Assembly (NCBI GenBank): GCA_030027265.1
Contig: JASENG010000023.1
Coordinates: 1-47,786 of the forward strand
DNA from: Lysinibacillus fusiformis
Lineage (GTDB): Bacteria > Bacillota > Bacilli > Bacillales_A > Planococcaceae
Length of the DNA stretch: 47,786 bases
Direction of reading: 5' to 3'
The notes below the pieces were generated by a model, which did no database searches, was not told the DNA's origin, and worked only from the letters and a program-made list of their open reading frames with translations. Both the position numbers and the translations under genes were made by a program. Shown here piece after piece: positions 26,002-34,143 of the stretch (its first letter is position 1; the number at the start of each line of letters is the position of its first letter).

Positions 26002-26547
26002 ATGACTGCAAAAAAAGAAGATCCACGTGCAATTCGTTCGAAACGTTTGTTGAAGGAAGCCGTGATTTCCATATTAATTGAAACACAAAGCTTAGAGGAG
26101 TTAACGGTGCAGAAAGTAACAGCAAGGGCAGAGTTAAACCGTGCTACTTTCTATTTGCATTTTTTAGATATGCGCGATTTAATGCGGAATGTAGTTTATG
26201 ATATTTACGATGACCTGTCTATGAAATTATCGCCATTAATAGAGGGTGAACAAGGAAATACTGAGCATCTTCTTACCTTTTTGGATTATTTCTATCAACA
26301 TCGAAAGTACTTGGCGGTGCTATTTGAAGAGAAAGCATTCCAGAGAAAACTGCACGACTTTATAGCGGAATTAGTTCAAGCAAGACGTGAAGTATTAGGA
26401 ATGGAGAAAAACGAAAGTATTGTTTCAAGAGATATTATTGCCGCATCCATTCTAGGAATTTTAATGTGGTGGATTCGTGACGGGAAAAACCATAGCTCTG
26501 AATATATTGCAGAGCAAATGTCAAAATGGTTTCTAAAAAATGCATAA
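26002..26547 (+). CDS. TetR-family regulator
   Basis: A 181-residue protein with an N-terminal TetR helix-turn-helix (about residues 10-58: LTVQKVTARAELNRATFYLHF) and a C-terminal helical ligand domain (TetR_C_33-like in outline: FLDYFYQHRKYLAVLFE). The divergent MFS pump is the obvious target. GGAGG stands seven bases before the ATG. It is probably also self-regulated; that is inferred from the layout. Confidence 0.85.
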   Translation: MTAKKEDPRAIRSKRLLKEAVISILIETQSLEELTVQKVTARAELNRATFYLHFLDMRDLMRNVVYDIYDDLSMKLSPLIEGEQGNTEHLLTFLDYFYQHRKYLAVLFEEKAFQRKLHDFIAELVQARREVLGMEKNESIVSRDIIAASILGILMWWIRDGKNHSSEYIAEQMSKWFLKNA

Positions 26548-26672
26548 AGGGGAATGAGCGCAAGCGCCCTGCTTATCCCCGACAAGAACTGGAGGACCTA
26601 ACGAATGTGCTTGCCACAAGCAGGAAGGAACCGAAGCGACCTCGAGGGGCTTGGCGCTGTAGCTGGATGTCA
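26548..26672. repeat. Intergenic repeat element, AGCGCAAGCGCC type
   Basis: Directly after tetR, a GC-richer block starts with AGCGCAAGCGCCCTGC and ends with GGCGCTGTAGCTGGA, differing sharply in composition from its surroundings. From memory, very similar blocks recur between genes in several Bacillaceae/Planococcaceae genomes; I cannot confirm this here. It contains no convincing gene. Origin could be a miniature mobile element or a structured RNA. Confidence 0.5.
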
Positions 26673-26727
26673 AATTTATTAATCTTAAAAGTTATCCCCA
26701 AAACGATAATTTCCTTAACAACAAAGA

Positions 26728-26758
26728 AAACCATCGCGCACAAATGCACGGTGGTTTC
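26728..26758. terminator. Terminator between tetR and yutD
   Basis: AAACCATCG at 26728-26736 pairs imperfectly with CGGTGGTTT ending at 26757, followed by T-rich sequence on both strands. Confidence 0.55.
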
Positions 26759-26815
26759 TATTTGTTCATCTATTTCGTTTGAAAATCCTTCTTGATCGTT
26801 AGTTTCACTTAAAAA

Positions 26816-27166
26816 TCAGCTTTCAACTTCCTCGGGAGTTTCTGGAATAGCTTCTGGAACAAGATTAGAAGTAGACTCTATTAGTCTTGGCGCTTTCCCC
26901 GTTTTTCTTAAAATAAAATAAGCACAGCCAAAGTTGCAATACTCGTATAAATAATCTTCAAAAGTACTGATTCTCGTATCAAAAGTTGCTTTTTGATTTT
27001 TGTCTTCAAAAAACCCTTTTAACCGAAGCTGACCGTAGCCCCAATCACCAACAATGTAATCGTACTTTGTTAAGATATCTGAATATCTCGCTAAGAAAGC
27101 ATCCTCTTTGAAACCCTCTCGGACATTTTCGATAATTTCATAAGTATAACCTTCTGCTATAATCAT
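26816..27166 (-). CDS. yutD: YutD family protein (DUF1027)
   Basis: A 116-residue protein. YDYIVGDWGYGQLRLKGFF and YLYEYCNFGCAYFILRK are typical of YutD/DUF1027, a small family in Firmicutes often found near lipA. It has been annotated as a transcription regulator elsewhere, but no DNA-binding motif is evident. ATG 27166 follows GGGGGAG by six bases; the ten codons in frame before it lack a site. It lies 45 bases after lipA on the same strand. Confidence 0.83.
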   Translation of the reverse strand: MIIAEGYTYEIIENVREGFKEDAFLARYSDILTKYDYIVGDWGYGQLRLKGFFEDKNQKATFDTRISTFEDYLYEYCNFGCAYFILRKTGKAPRLIESTSNLVPEAIPETPEEVES

Positions 27167-27210
27167 CGAAACTCCCCCTATCTCTAAATCTGCCAAAAGT
27201 GACCGGCTTT

Positions 27211-28131
27211 TTATACTTCTTCTGCAAGCAGTTGTCTTGTTTTTGTTGCTTCATTTACTTGCTCGTCCGCATGATAGCTGCTGCGTACTAATGGGCCGGC
27301 TTCACAATGCTTGAATCCTTTTTCCATTGCAATTTTACGAAGTTTTCCAAATTCTAATGGCGTATAATATTTTTTAACTGGTAAATGTTTTTTCGATGGC
27401 TGCAAGTATTGACCAATTGTCATGATATCTACATTATTCGCTCTTAAATCGTCCATAACCTCCAAGATTTCATCCCATTCTTCCCCTAAACCAATCATAA
27501 GAGATGATTTTGTCGGGATATCCGGCTGCATTTCTTTGGCTCTGCGTAAAAATTCTAGAGAGCGATCGTATTTTGCACGGGCACGAACTCTTGGCGTTAA
27601 GCGACGAACCGTTTCGATATTATGATTTAAAATATCCGGTTTGGCATCCATTAACATTTTTAAATTTTCTTCCAATCCACCTAAATCTGAAGGCAGTACT
27701 TCAACAGATGTTTGAGGTGTTTTATTTCGGATCGCTCGAACCGTTTCTGCTAATACACCAGCCCCGCCATCTTTTAGATCATCGCGAGCAACCATTGTAA
27801 TAACTACATGTTTTAAATTCATAATTTCCACTGATTCTGCAACACGTTCTGGTTCTGCTAAATCCAATTCATTTGGAAGACCTGTTTTAACCGCACAAAA
27901 ACGACATGCACGTGTACACACATCGCCCAGAATCATCATCGTTGCAGTTCTTCTTTCGCCCCAGCATTCGTGGATATTTGGACAACGTGCTTCCTCACAT
28001 ACTGTATGCAGGTTTTTCTCACGCATCAATTTCTTTAAACCTTTATATTCATCGTTTGTATTTAATTTTATTTTTAACCATTCGGGTTTTCGTAAGATTT
28101 GCTCTTTCTCGCTAGCAGGTTTACTTGTCAT
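27211..28131 (-). CDS. lipA: Lipoyl synthase
   Basis: A 306-residue radical SAM enzyme. It has both cluster motifs: C45-x4-C50-x5-C56 for the auxiliary 4Fe-4S cluster that donates sulfur, and C72-x3-C76-x2-C79 for the SAM-cleaving cluster. The Arg-Ser-Ser-Tyr C-terminal motif (VRSSYHAD) is present. It inserts two sulfur atoms into octanoyl groups of lipoyl domains or GcvH. The auxiliary cluster is consumed, which fits neighbouring Nfu/IscA-type carriers. yutD follows on the same strand. Confidence 0.96.
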   Translation of the reverse strand: MTSKPASEKEQILRKPEWLKIKLNTNDEYKGLKKLMREKNLHTVCEEARCPNIHECWGERRTATMMILGDVCTRACRFCAVKTGLPNELDLAEPERVAESVEIMNLKHVVITMVARDDLKDGGAGVLAETVRAIRNKTPQTSVEVLPSDLGGLEENLKMLMDAKPDILNHNIETVRRLTPRVRARAKYDRSLEFLRRAKEMQPDIPTKSSLMIGLGEEWDEILEVMDDLRANNVDIMTIGQYLQPSKKHLPVKKYYTPLEFGKLRKIAMEKGFKHCEAGPLVRSSYHADEQVNEATKTRQLLAEEV

Positions 28132-28350
28132 TTCTCTTCATCCCCTATCAATATTAGAAAACTTGGCTTATCGAATACCTATAGCGATATGCCTTCGTTG
28201 CACTTATGCAAGACTAGGAAAGTTTGTTGCTTTCTAATCTGCTATACAAAAAATAACCATACTGATGTCAATGTAACATATTATTACAATCGAAAACAAC
28301 TAACTTTCGCTAAGTTTAGTGATAAAAGACTTAACATTATCCTTGCACCT

Positions 28351-29118
28351 CTAATTGGAAGGTACTGGAACCTCGATAGAAGGCTGCGCCCCATCCCCTC
28401 CATTTGTATAAATATGTGGGACTTGACCACGAACTAAGCCGATTGCAACTGGAATAGTTTGATGGACCGTTGATTGTTGGCTCGCAAATGGAATAATAAT
28501 TTGAACATTTACTTGCATATCAATATTTACTTCTACCTTCGCATTATTGATACCAAATTCCTTAATGGATGTTGAGACATTACTGGCAACATTCCCGATG
28601 ATGTGAAAACGAATCGGCACTTTTGGGCCTAAATTTCCGAGTAGCGGAAGGTTCAAGGCTTGGGCAATCGGAACGAAAAAAACGATTCCATCCCCCTTTT
28701 GAATTTCGCTCACATCATATTCAACATTATCGAGTTCCGGCAATTTCGATAAATCACCTTCTTCTGCTAACTCTAAATGTTCTTTTACTAACATCGTTGT
28801 TTCTGCTCGAATCTGATTAATAACTTCTGTATTGAATTTTGTTGTTACCATATAATCTGATTCCGATGGTAAATCTTCTATGATTTCATTGATATCTAAT
28901 ACTCTGGATGTTCTCGCATTAATTGCCTTATTTACGACATGTGCTGCAATTTTATTCGCTTGAAACTCTGCATAATCAACATACGTTGGCATTAATCGAT
29001 CATTCAATATGTATAGGAATGCAATAATCCCAATTACAAAACACATAGTGAAGATCGTAAACCGATTGGACAGTCTGCGTTTCCTTTTCGTTTTGTGTCC
29101 CTTCACTCCCGAAAACAT
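28351..29118 (-). CDS. yunB: Sporulation protein YunB
   Basis: A 255-residue protein with a basic N-terminus (GHKTKRKRRLSNR), one membrane segment at about residues 20-40 (FTIFTMCFVIGIIAFLYIL), and an extracellular part with the conserved LMPTYVDYAEFQANKIA and NAKVEVNIDMQVNVQIIIP. It is a YunB homologue, made in the mother cell under sigma-E in B. subtilis. The open frame begins at TTG 29169, but that stretch contains the terminator of the upstream gene. AAGGAG seven bases before ATG 29118 fixes the start there or at the ATG just before it. Confidence 0.85.
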   Translation of the reverse strand: MFSGVKGHKTKRKRRLSNRFTIFTMCFVIGIIAFLYILNDRLMPTYVDYAEFQANKIAAHVVNKAINARTSRVLDINEIIEDLPSESDYMVTTKFNTEVINQIRAETTMLVKEHLELAEEGDLSKLPELDNVEYDVSEIQKGDGIVFFVPIAQALNLPLLGNLGPKVPIRFHIIGNVASNVSTSIKEFGINNAKVEVNIDMQVNVQIIIPFASQQSTVHQTIPVAIGLVRGQVPHIYTNGGDGAQPSIEVPVPSN

Positions 29119-29146
29119 CATATTTCTCCTTGAACGACGAGAAAAC

Positions 29147-29186
29147 AAAAAAATCTCCTCCTGCTCCAATTTATGAACAGGAGAAG
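29147..29186 (-). terminator. Terminator of the HD-GYP gene
   Basis: On the minus strand CTTCTCCTG (29178-29186) pairs with CAGGAGGAG (29155-29163) and is followed by ATTTTTTTG at 29146-29154. Confidence 0.7.
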
Positions 29187-29190
29187 ATAA

Positions 29191-30294
29191 CTATTCAACT
29201 TCTAAAATATATTCAGTATCAACATTTTCAATCTTTATATGTGGTTCTTCAATCAAATTTAATAGATATGTAGAATTCAATAATTGATTATTTTCTTCAA
29301 AAATTCGTAGACATGGTAAAGCCGAGTCAAGAACATTTTGTTTTGCCACTACTCCGCGGCGACCATCCGATAACTCCAAAATCGTTCCATTTGGATAATG
29401 AACGACCGTCTTTTTTAAAGCATCTACTACTCTCGCATCAAACATCGTTCCTCTTCCAGCTTCAATAACAGCAATTCCTTGAGATGGAACCATTTTTTTG
29501 CGGTACACTCGATTTGAAGTAACTGCATCAAATACATCTGCTACTGCGATAATTTTTGCAAATGGATGGATTTCATAATCCACGAGAGCTCTCGGATATC
29601 CGCTGCCATCCATTCGTTCATGATGCTGGAAAGCACAATGCGCGACAAGCAGGGAAACCGTATGTAAATTTCTTAAAATATCAAAGCCAGATCTGGCATG
29701 TTGTTTCATTAATTCGAATTCTTCGTCAGTTAAACGGCCCGGTTTAAATAAAACATCGGCCGGCGTCAGCATTTTCCCGACATCATGCAAGATGGCACCT
29801 ATTCCGATTGTTTTTAAATCGCTTTGGGAATAGCCCATTTCTTTTGCAATAGCTAGAGAATAAAGCGTCACTTGAAATGAATGCTGATAAATATATTCAT
29901 CGTATAACAATGTATCTGATAAGATCATTAAGACTTCATCATTATTTAAAATGGAACTTAGCAAATCCTCAACCAGATTACCAATTTCTTTCGTTTGCTT
30001 ATCGATAACGAGGGAAGCGGATTTACTATCTAAGCCTTTTATTTGATGAAAAGTGTCCGTTATTTGTTTAACTGCCTTCTTGCGAGTCGCCAACGGTACA
30101 GTTTCTTCAATTTCTATTCCTTTTGAAATCTTGTCTTCAATATATACATATTGAATTCCTAGTTGTTTTAATCTGCCAATAAGGTTATCTGTAACGACAA
30201 CATCCTTTTGTATTAATGGAAGCCCCGCCTCGTTCCAGATAGTTCTCCCGATAACCATACCTGTTTTGAGCACATTGATTGATATTAAACGCAT
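29191..30294 (-). CDS. HD-GYP domain protein, probable cyclic-di-GMP phosphodiesterase
   Basis: A 367-residue protein. An N-terminal regulatory part (about residues 1-110, starting RLISINVLKTGMVIGRTIW) is followed by an HD-GYP domain: HSFQVTLYS, ILHDVGKMLTP (HD motif) and HHERMDGSGYP (the GYP motif). The metal ligands are all visible, so it should be active. HD-GYP enzymes break down cyclic di-GMP. It has no membrane segment. It sits between yunB and yunD, where I do not recall such a gene in B. subtilis. Confidence 0.9.
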   Translation of the reverse strand: MRLISINVLKTGMVIGRTIWNEAGLPLIQKDVVVTDNLIGRLKQLGIQYVYIEDKISKGIEIEETVPLATRKKAVKQITDTFHQIKGLDSKSASLVIDKQTKEIGNLVEDLLSSILNNDEVLMILSDTLLYDEYIYQHSFQVTLYSLAIAKEMGYSQSDLKTIGIGAILHDVGKMLTPADVLFKPGRLTDEEFELMKQHARSGFDILRNLHTVSLLVAHCAFQHHERMDGSGYPRALVDYEIHPFAKIIAVADVFDAVTSNRVYRKKMVPSQGIAVIEAGRGTMFDARVVDALKKTVVHYPNGTILELSDGRRGVVAKQNVLDSALPCLRIFEENNQLLNSTYLLNLIEEPHIKIENVDTEYILEVE

Positions 30295-30351
30295 TCAATT
30301 TTACCTCAATTCCTGTGTTTGAAATACATCCTTTTACCTAATTATAATGAA

Positions 30352-31713
30352 TCAAACTAGCTTTTTACCATATGCAATTAAAATATCTCTTAAAAATAAT
30401 GGTAAATAATACTTTTTCTTCGCATATTTAAAATTTGGAAAGAAATAGCCAAAGGTAAACATATCTAAAGTCGCCAGCTTATAATGGCGATCTAGCTCGA
30501 CTGTTTCATTGTTCACAATCAGTTCCCTTTGTTTATTCATTGCAAATTGATAAGTTAGCATTTTCCCAAAAATTGATCCTCTAAATCCAAGCCCTTTTAA
30601 TTCCAGTTGTGGCCATTGATCATTTTGAGCTTGCAAATACACTTCTTTTAATTCTTTTCCTGATAATTCGATGACACATATATTTATCGGATGAGGTAGA
30701 ATTTTATGAATATCGTAATTGGTAATTGTTCCTTTTTTTAAGCTATCAAGGAAAATTCCAGCATTAAACATCGCGCAATCGGCATCCGTATAATCAAGAA
30801 CAGCCTCCGCAAATAGACTAGATAGCTGGGAATAGTGAAACCATTCTTTGTTGTAGCTTTTGCTTGTTTGAAAAATAGGTGTTTGCAGGAGCTCTTTGCC
30901 TCGTTGCATTAGCTTGGCTAAAAATAATGCTTCTCCTTCAATTTCAGGAAGGATGGCATTTTCAATGACCGTTTCTTTTTTCTTTACTAAATTACGGGTA
31001 GTATGGTCAAACTGCAGGGTTAGGTGACCCGTATAGACCCCGAATTTGCCGCAGCCTGTCAATAATACATTATTGACAACTTTGCCTTCTTCAAATAAAT
31101 GATGGGTATGTGATCCAAAAATGACATCAATACTAGGGACTTCGTTTGCTAAAAGTTCATCTTCCGAAATTCCGAGATGGGATAAGCATACAAGAATATC
31201 GACCTGTTCTTTTAATTGAGCGGCCAATTGGTTCAGAACTTTCCGCGGTTCAGTAATATGCCAGTTCAACTCTTTATAAAACACTTCAAACATAGCTGTT
31301 GCACCAATAACCCCTATTTTTGTCCCATATTTAGTTTGTAAAATCGTATAGGGTTTTAGCCATGTGGGTTTACTGCCATCGATGGGCTCAATATTCCCGA
31401 CAACAACATCAAAATTTGCCTCATCATAAAGGGAATACAATTCCTCGAAGGAAAGAGTAATCCCCTCGTTATTGCCTATTGTCACTACATCATATTGTGC
31501 ATCGTTTAATAGCTGCATATTTCCCTTGCCCAGAGTGGCCTCTGTATAAATATTAGAACGATCTAGATGATCCCCAAGATCAAACAAAAAGCTCGGCTCC
31601 CCCAGCTTTGCATATTCTAAACGCTGGGTTTTGATAAAATTTTGCATCCGCTGCCAATATTCAAAATGGCTATGTATATCATTGGTATGAAAAATATGAA
31701 TTGTCTCAAGCAA
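30352..31713 (-). CDS. yunD: 5'-nucleotidase/metallophosphoesterase family protein (YunD)
   Basis: A 453-residue bipartite protein. The N-terminal calcineurin-like metallophosphatase shows FHTNDIHSHF, DLGDHLDRSN, TIGNNE and GSHTHH; the C-terminal 5'-nucleotidase domain includes DCAMFNAGIFLD and ELSGKELKEVY. No signal peptide is evident, so it is probably cytoplasmic, unlike secreted UshA-type enzymes. The start is TTG 31713, eight bases after AAAAGGAGGTGATC, a full match to the anti-Shine-Dalgarno sequence; GTG 31722 is too close to it. Confidence 0.88.
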   Translation of the reverse strand: MLETIHIFHTNDIHSHFEYWQRMQNFIKTQRLEYAKLGEPSFLFDLGDHLDRSNIYTEATLGKGNMQLLNDAQYDVVTIGNNEGITLSFEELYSLYDEANFDVVVGNIEPIDGSKPTWLKPYTILQTKYGTKIGVIGATAMFEVFYKELNWHITEPRKVLNQLAAQLKEQVDILVCLSHLGISEDELLANEVPSIDVIFGSHTHHLFEEGKVVNNVLLTGCGKFGVYTGHLTLQFDHTTRNLVKKKETVIENAILPEIEGEALFLAKLMQRGKELLQTPIFQTSKSYNKEWFHYSQLSSLFAEAVLDYTDADCAMFNAGIFLDSLKKGTITNYDIHKILPHPINICVIELSGKELKEVYLQAQNDQWPQLELKGLGFRGSIFGKMLTYQFAMNKQRELIVNNETVELDRHYKLATLDMFTFGYFFPNFKYAKKKYYLPLFLRDILIAYGKKLV

Positions 31714-31781
31714 ATGGATCACCTCCTTTTGAAATTAATATCAGGTGCACCTAAAAAGTAATTGGCCACAGATTGAAGCTG

Positions 31782-32600
31782 CTATAAGCCTTCAATAATT
31801 GAACGGATACCTATTAACAACATTATTATTTGCAGCACCATAACAACCGTTTTGGACTGCAATCTTTTATTGAGAGCTGCACCAAGTTTTGCTCCTATAT
31901 AAGCGCCAATAATGACAGGAATTACATATATCCAAGGAACATTTCCTAAATAAATATGGCTTGCGGAATTGACGATTGAAGATAAAAACACATTAAACAT
32001 GGAGGTTGCAACAGCAACATGTGGTGGAAATAGGAATAGTAGGACCATTGCCGGTACGAGCAGGGATCCTCCACCAATTCCAAATAGTCCAGAAACCATT
32101 CCAACTATAAACGTAAAAATAACCGCAAACCAAACAGGGTAGCCATAAACAAACTCTTTTCCTTCTTGATCTGTAAAAGTTGTCTTTCTCCCATGGTTCA
32201 CAAACCAATAAATCGGTTTTAATTTGTCTCGGACAAATAAAAGAATCGATAATAAAACTAAAAAAATACCAAAGTATAGATTAAAAGAAGGCAAATCCAA
32301 TCCTTTATTTAACCATGCACCGAGCATTGTACCCGGGATGCTTCCAATGAAAAAGATATATCCGCTTTTAAAATCCACCTGTCTATTTTTCATATAGGAT
32401 AGGGTTGAAGAAAGACCTATAAAGATCATCATGACCACCGATAATCCTACAACACTCTGTGGTGTTATATCTGGAAAATAGCCAAGATTAATCCCTACGA
32501 ACAAGGTGGCGGGAATTAAAATAACGCCTCCGCCCAATCCTACAAGTGATCCCAATATACCTGAGGCAAGTGCAATAATTGCCAGCAAAACGTACTCCAT
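31782..32600 (-). CDS. yunE: TauE/SafE-family membrane permease (YunE)
   Basis: A 272-residue protein with about eight membrane segments in two repeats, each with the family motif: ILGSLVGLGGGVILIP near the start and MVSGLFGIGGGSLLVPAMV in the middle. TauE/SafE proteins move sulfite, sulfonates or other organic anions. I choose ATG 32600; a TTG lies just before it. Its start overlaps the end of the broken yunF (TGATG). Confidence 0.88.
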   Translation of the reverse strand: MEYVLLAIIALASGILGSLVGLGGGVILIPATLFVGINLGYFPDITPQSVVGLSVVMMIFIGLSSTLSYMKNRQVDFKSGYIFFIGSIPGTMLGAWLNKGLDLPSFNLYFGIFLVLLSILLFVRDKLKPIYWFVNHGRKTTFTDQEGKEFVYGYPVWFAVIFTFIVGMVSGLFGIGGGSLLVPAMVLLFLFPPHVAVATSMFNVFLSSIVNSASHIYLGNVPWIYVIPVIIGAYIGAKLGAALNKRLQSKTVVMVLQIIMLLIGIRSIIEGL

Positions 32601-33321
32601 CAAAATTCTCCTCCAAATAAATCGAGCTGCTTTGGTGAGAGTCCATCAAAATCAATATCCATCATTCGTTGTAAAGTCTTAGCATTATCTGCTGCATGGT
32701 GTCCAGAATTATTATTGAAAAGAACAAATACCTCGCTGCAAAGCTTCTCTAGATTTCTTATTTTATTTGCCAAATCTGTAAGCTCTTCTTCATTATAATC
32801 GTATAGAAAACGGACCTCTCTCCAATTTTCCGTAGAACCTGAATTACGCCATCCATATACGTTTCGGCCATGTATTCTAGTGCCTTTTCATGTGAGGCTT
32901 CACCTACAAAGGGAACCGAACCTACTCCAGCTTGCGGCTCGTCACAAACCGTATGAATGAATCCATGCTCCTTTAAGAATCGAATTGTTTCGTCTTTTCT
33001 TTCTGCGCTATACCAAGTTCTGTTACGGAACTCAACAGCGATCGGAAACTCTGCCAATTGTTGCTTGACATAACGAATATAGTTGACGTTTTTCACGGAG
33101 CAGTCAAACCAAGGCGGAAACTGTACTAAAATCATCGCCAATTTATTCGCATTTTGAAAAGCACTGGCACATTGCCTGAATGCTTCAAACATTTCGTTAC
33201 GGGTTTCATAAGGATTATCATCCCTCAAATGCCCGGTCATCCCTTGATAGGCTTTCACTATAAATTGAAAGGAGTCCGGTGTTTCATTGACCCATTTTTC
33301 GATATTTTGCTGCGCGGGTAT
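32600..33321 (-). pseudogene. yunF: yunF (DUF72) remnant: 5' end lost and frameshifted
   Basis: Two reading frames together give most of a DUF72 protein. The upstream piece runs from IPAQQNIEKWV through FIVKAYQGMTGHL to SHEKAL. The downstream piece continues with RIHGRNVYGW, NWREVRFLYDYNEEEL and FNNNSGHHA, ending PKQLDLFGGEF. A single missing base at about 32878-32886 separates them. The N-terminal third is absent: the coding sequence stops matching at 33321, where the island begins and an in-frame stop occurs. DUF72 proteins normally have about 270-290 residues. It is therefore inactive. Confidence 0.88.
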
Positions 33322-33480
33322 GTTAACTTATATATCCATTTAATAATGGGTAAAATTCAAAAAACCCTATCCTTATAACATTATTTACATTTCGCCCATT
33401 TTTCTTGGGTAAAATAATAAAATTATATAAACCAATTTATACATTATTATAAAAAAAATGCCCAAATTGGGCATTTATTA
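33321..33480. other. Left boundary of a genomic island, with repeated CCCATTT..TGGGTAAAAT sites
   Basis: Homology to yunF ends at 33321. The new sequence begins TGTTAACTTATATATCC. Two related sites follow: CCATTTAATAATGGGTAAAAT (from 33336) and CCCATTTTTCTTGGGTAAAAT (33394-33414), about 58 bases apart, each with a small inverted repeat. A third palindrome, GCCCAAATTGGGC, is at 33460-33472. Repeated sites next to a TGT terminus recall transposon ends bound by their transposase (Tn7-like layout). No transposase or integrase is in the window, so this is inference. Confidence 0.45.
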
Positions 33481-33596
33481 TTGTTTATTAATTGTACAAT
33501 TACTTTTTTAATTAACTCAAGTATTAAGTTTGAATTTTCTTTATGTTGAGTATCTGTGAGTAAAAGGTCAAGATAATCATTGAAAAATCCGTACAT
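33447..33596 (-). CDS. Possible 49-residue small protein after xre
   Basis: A short open frame, starting MYGFFNDYLDLLL and ending NKCPIWAFFL, lies 56 bases after the xre stop on the same strand. It is helical, with an amphipathic N-terminal part. It lacks a clear ribosome site, and its last eight codons fall inside a palindrome that could be a terminator. It may be chance. Confidence 0.25.
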   Translation of the reverse strand: MYGFFNDYLDLLLTDTQHKENSNLILELIKKVIVQLINNNKCPIWAFFL

Positions 33597-33631
33597 TTTT
33601 TCTTTTATATCCTATATATATAATAAAAAGA

Positions 33632-33657
33632 AAATAAGAAACAACTTGTTTCTTATT
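33632..33657 (-). terminator. Terminator of the xre gene
   Basis: AAATAAGAAA at 33632-33641 pairs with TTTCTTATTT at 33648-33657 around CAACTTG, overlapping the xre stop; a T-rich tail follows on the minus strand. Confidence 0.6.
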
Positions 33658-34006
33658 TATGTCCATAAGTACTAAATATCTCCTTTCCTATGTTCAGTAA
33701 TAAACGAATTTCACCTTCATTTTTATTTTCAATTAAATTAAATAATAATAAGGACAATTCCTCTTTCTCAAAATGTCTTTCGTTAGTATCTAATCGTTCA
33801 AAATTAAAAATATATGATGGAGACACTTCAAGACCTAATACAATCTTTTCTAGCGTTTGTAGAGTAATATTCCTGTCTCCTCTTTCAACACCTGCTAAGT
33901 ATGAAGTTTGAAGGCCACTCTTTTCCGCCAATTCTTCTTGAGTCATTTTCTTAATTTTTCTAATCTCTTTAATATTTAATCCAACTAACTTTACTAGATT
34001 ATCCAT
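33653..34006 (-). CDS. XRE-family regulator next to the DndB-like gene
   Basis: A 117-residue protein with an N-terminal Cro/C1 helix-turn-helix (about residues 10-62: IRKIKKMTQEELAEKSGLQTSYLAGVERGDRNITLQTLEKIVLGL). The pattern resembles controller proteins of restriction systems and phage-type repressors. The C-terminal 50 residues are helical and probably serve dimerisation. It is divergent from the DndB-like gene, and the two share a 137-base control region with an inverted repeat, suggesting it regulates that gene and itself. GAGGTGAT precedes the ATG. Confidence 0.82.
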   Translation of the reverse strand: MDNLVKLVGLNIKEIRKIKKMTQEELAEKSGLQTSYLAGVERGDRNITLQTLEKIVLGLEVSPSYIFNFERLDTNERHFEKEELSLLLFNLIENKNEGEIRLLLNIGKEIFSTYGHK

Positions 34007-34012
34007 TATATC

Positions 34013-34037
34013 ACCTCACTTTAAGCCTATGTGAGGT
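34013..34037 (-). promoter_or_regulatory. Inverted repeat covering the xre ribosome binding site
   Basis: ACCTCAC at 34013-34019 and GTGAGGT at 34031-34037 are a perfect 7-bp inverted repeat with 11 bases between. In xre mRNA one arm is the Shine-Dalgarno sequence, so the hairpin could hide it. As DNA it could also be the XRE operator. Confidence 0.5.
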
Positions 34038-34074
34038 TTCCAAATCATTACAGATACATATATTATAACTTTTA

Positions 34075-34103
34075 TTGATTTATGTACTTATAAGTTATAT
34101 AAT
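34075..34103 (+). promoter_or_regulatory. Sigma-A promoter of the DndB-like gene
   Basis: TTGATT at 34075-34080 and TATAAT at 34098-34103 are exactly 17 bases apart. TTATAACTT just before and AAGTTATATAA across the -10 form a loose inverted repeat. Confidence 0.7.
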
Positions 34104-34143
34104 TTTCGTGTATCAAATTATTAATAAGGAGAAATTATTTACT

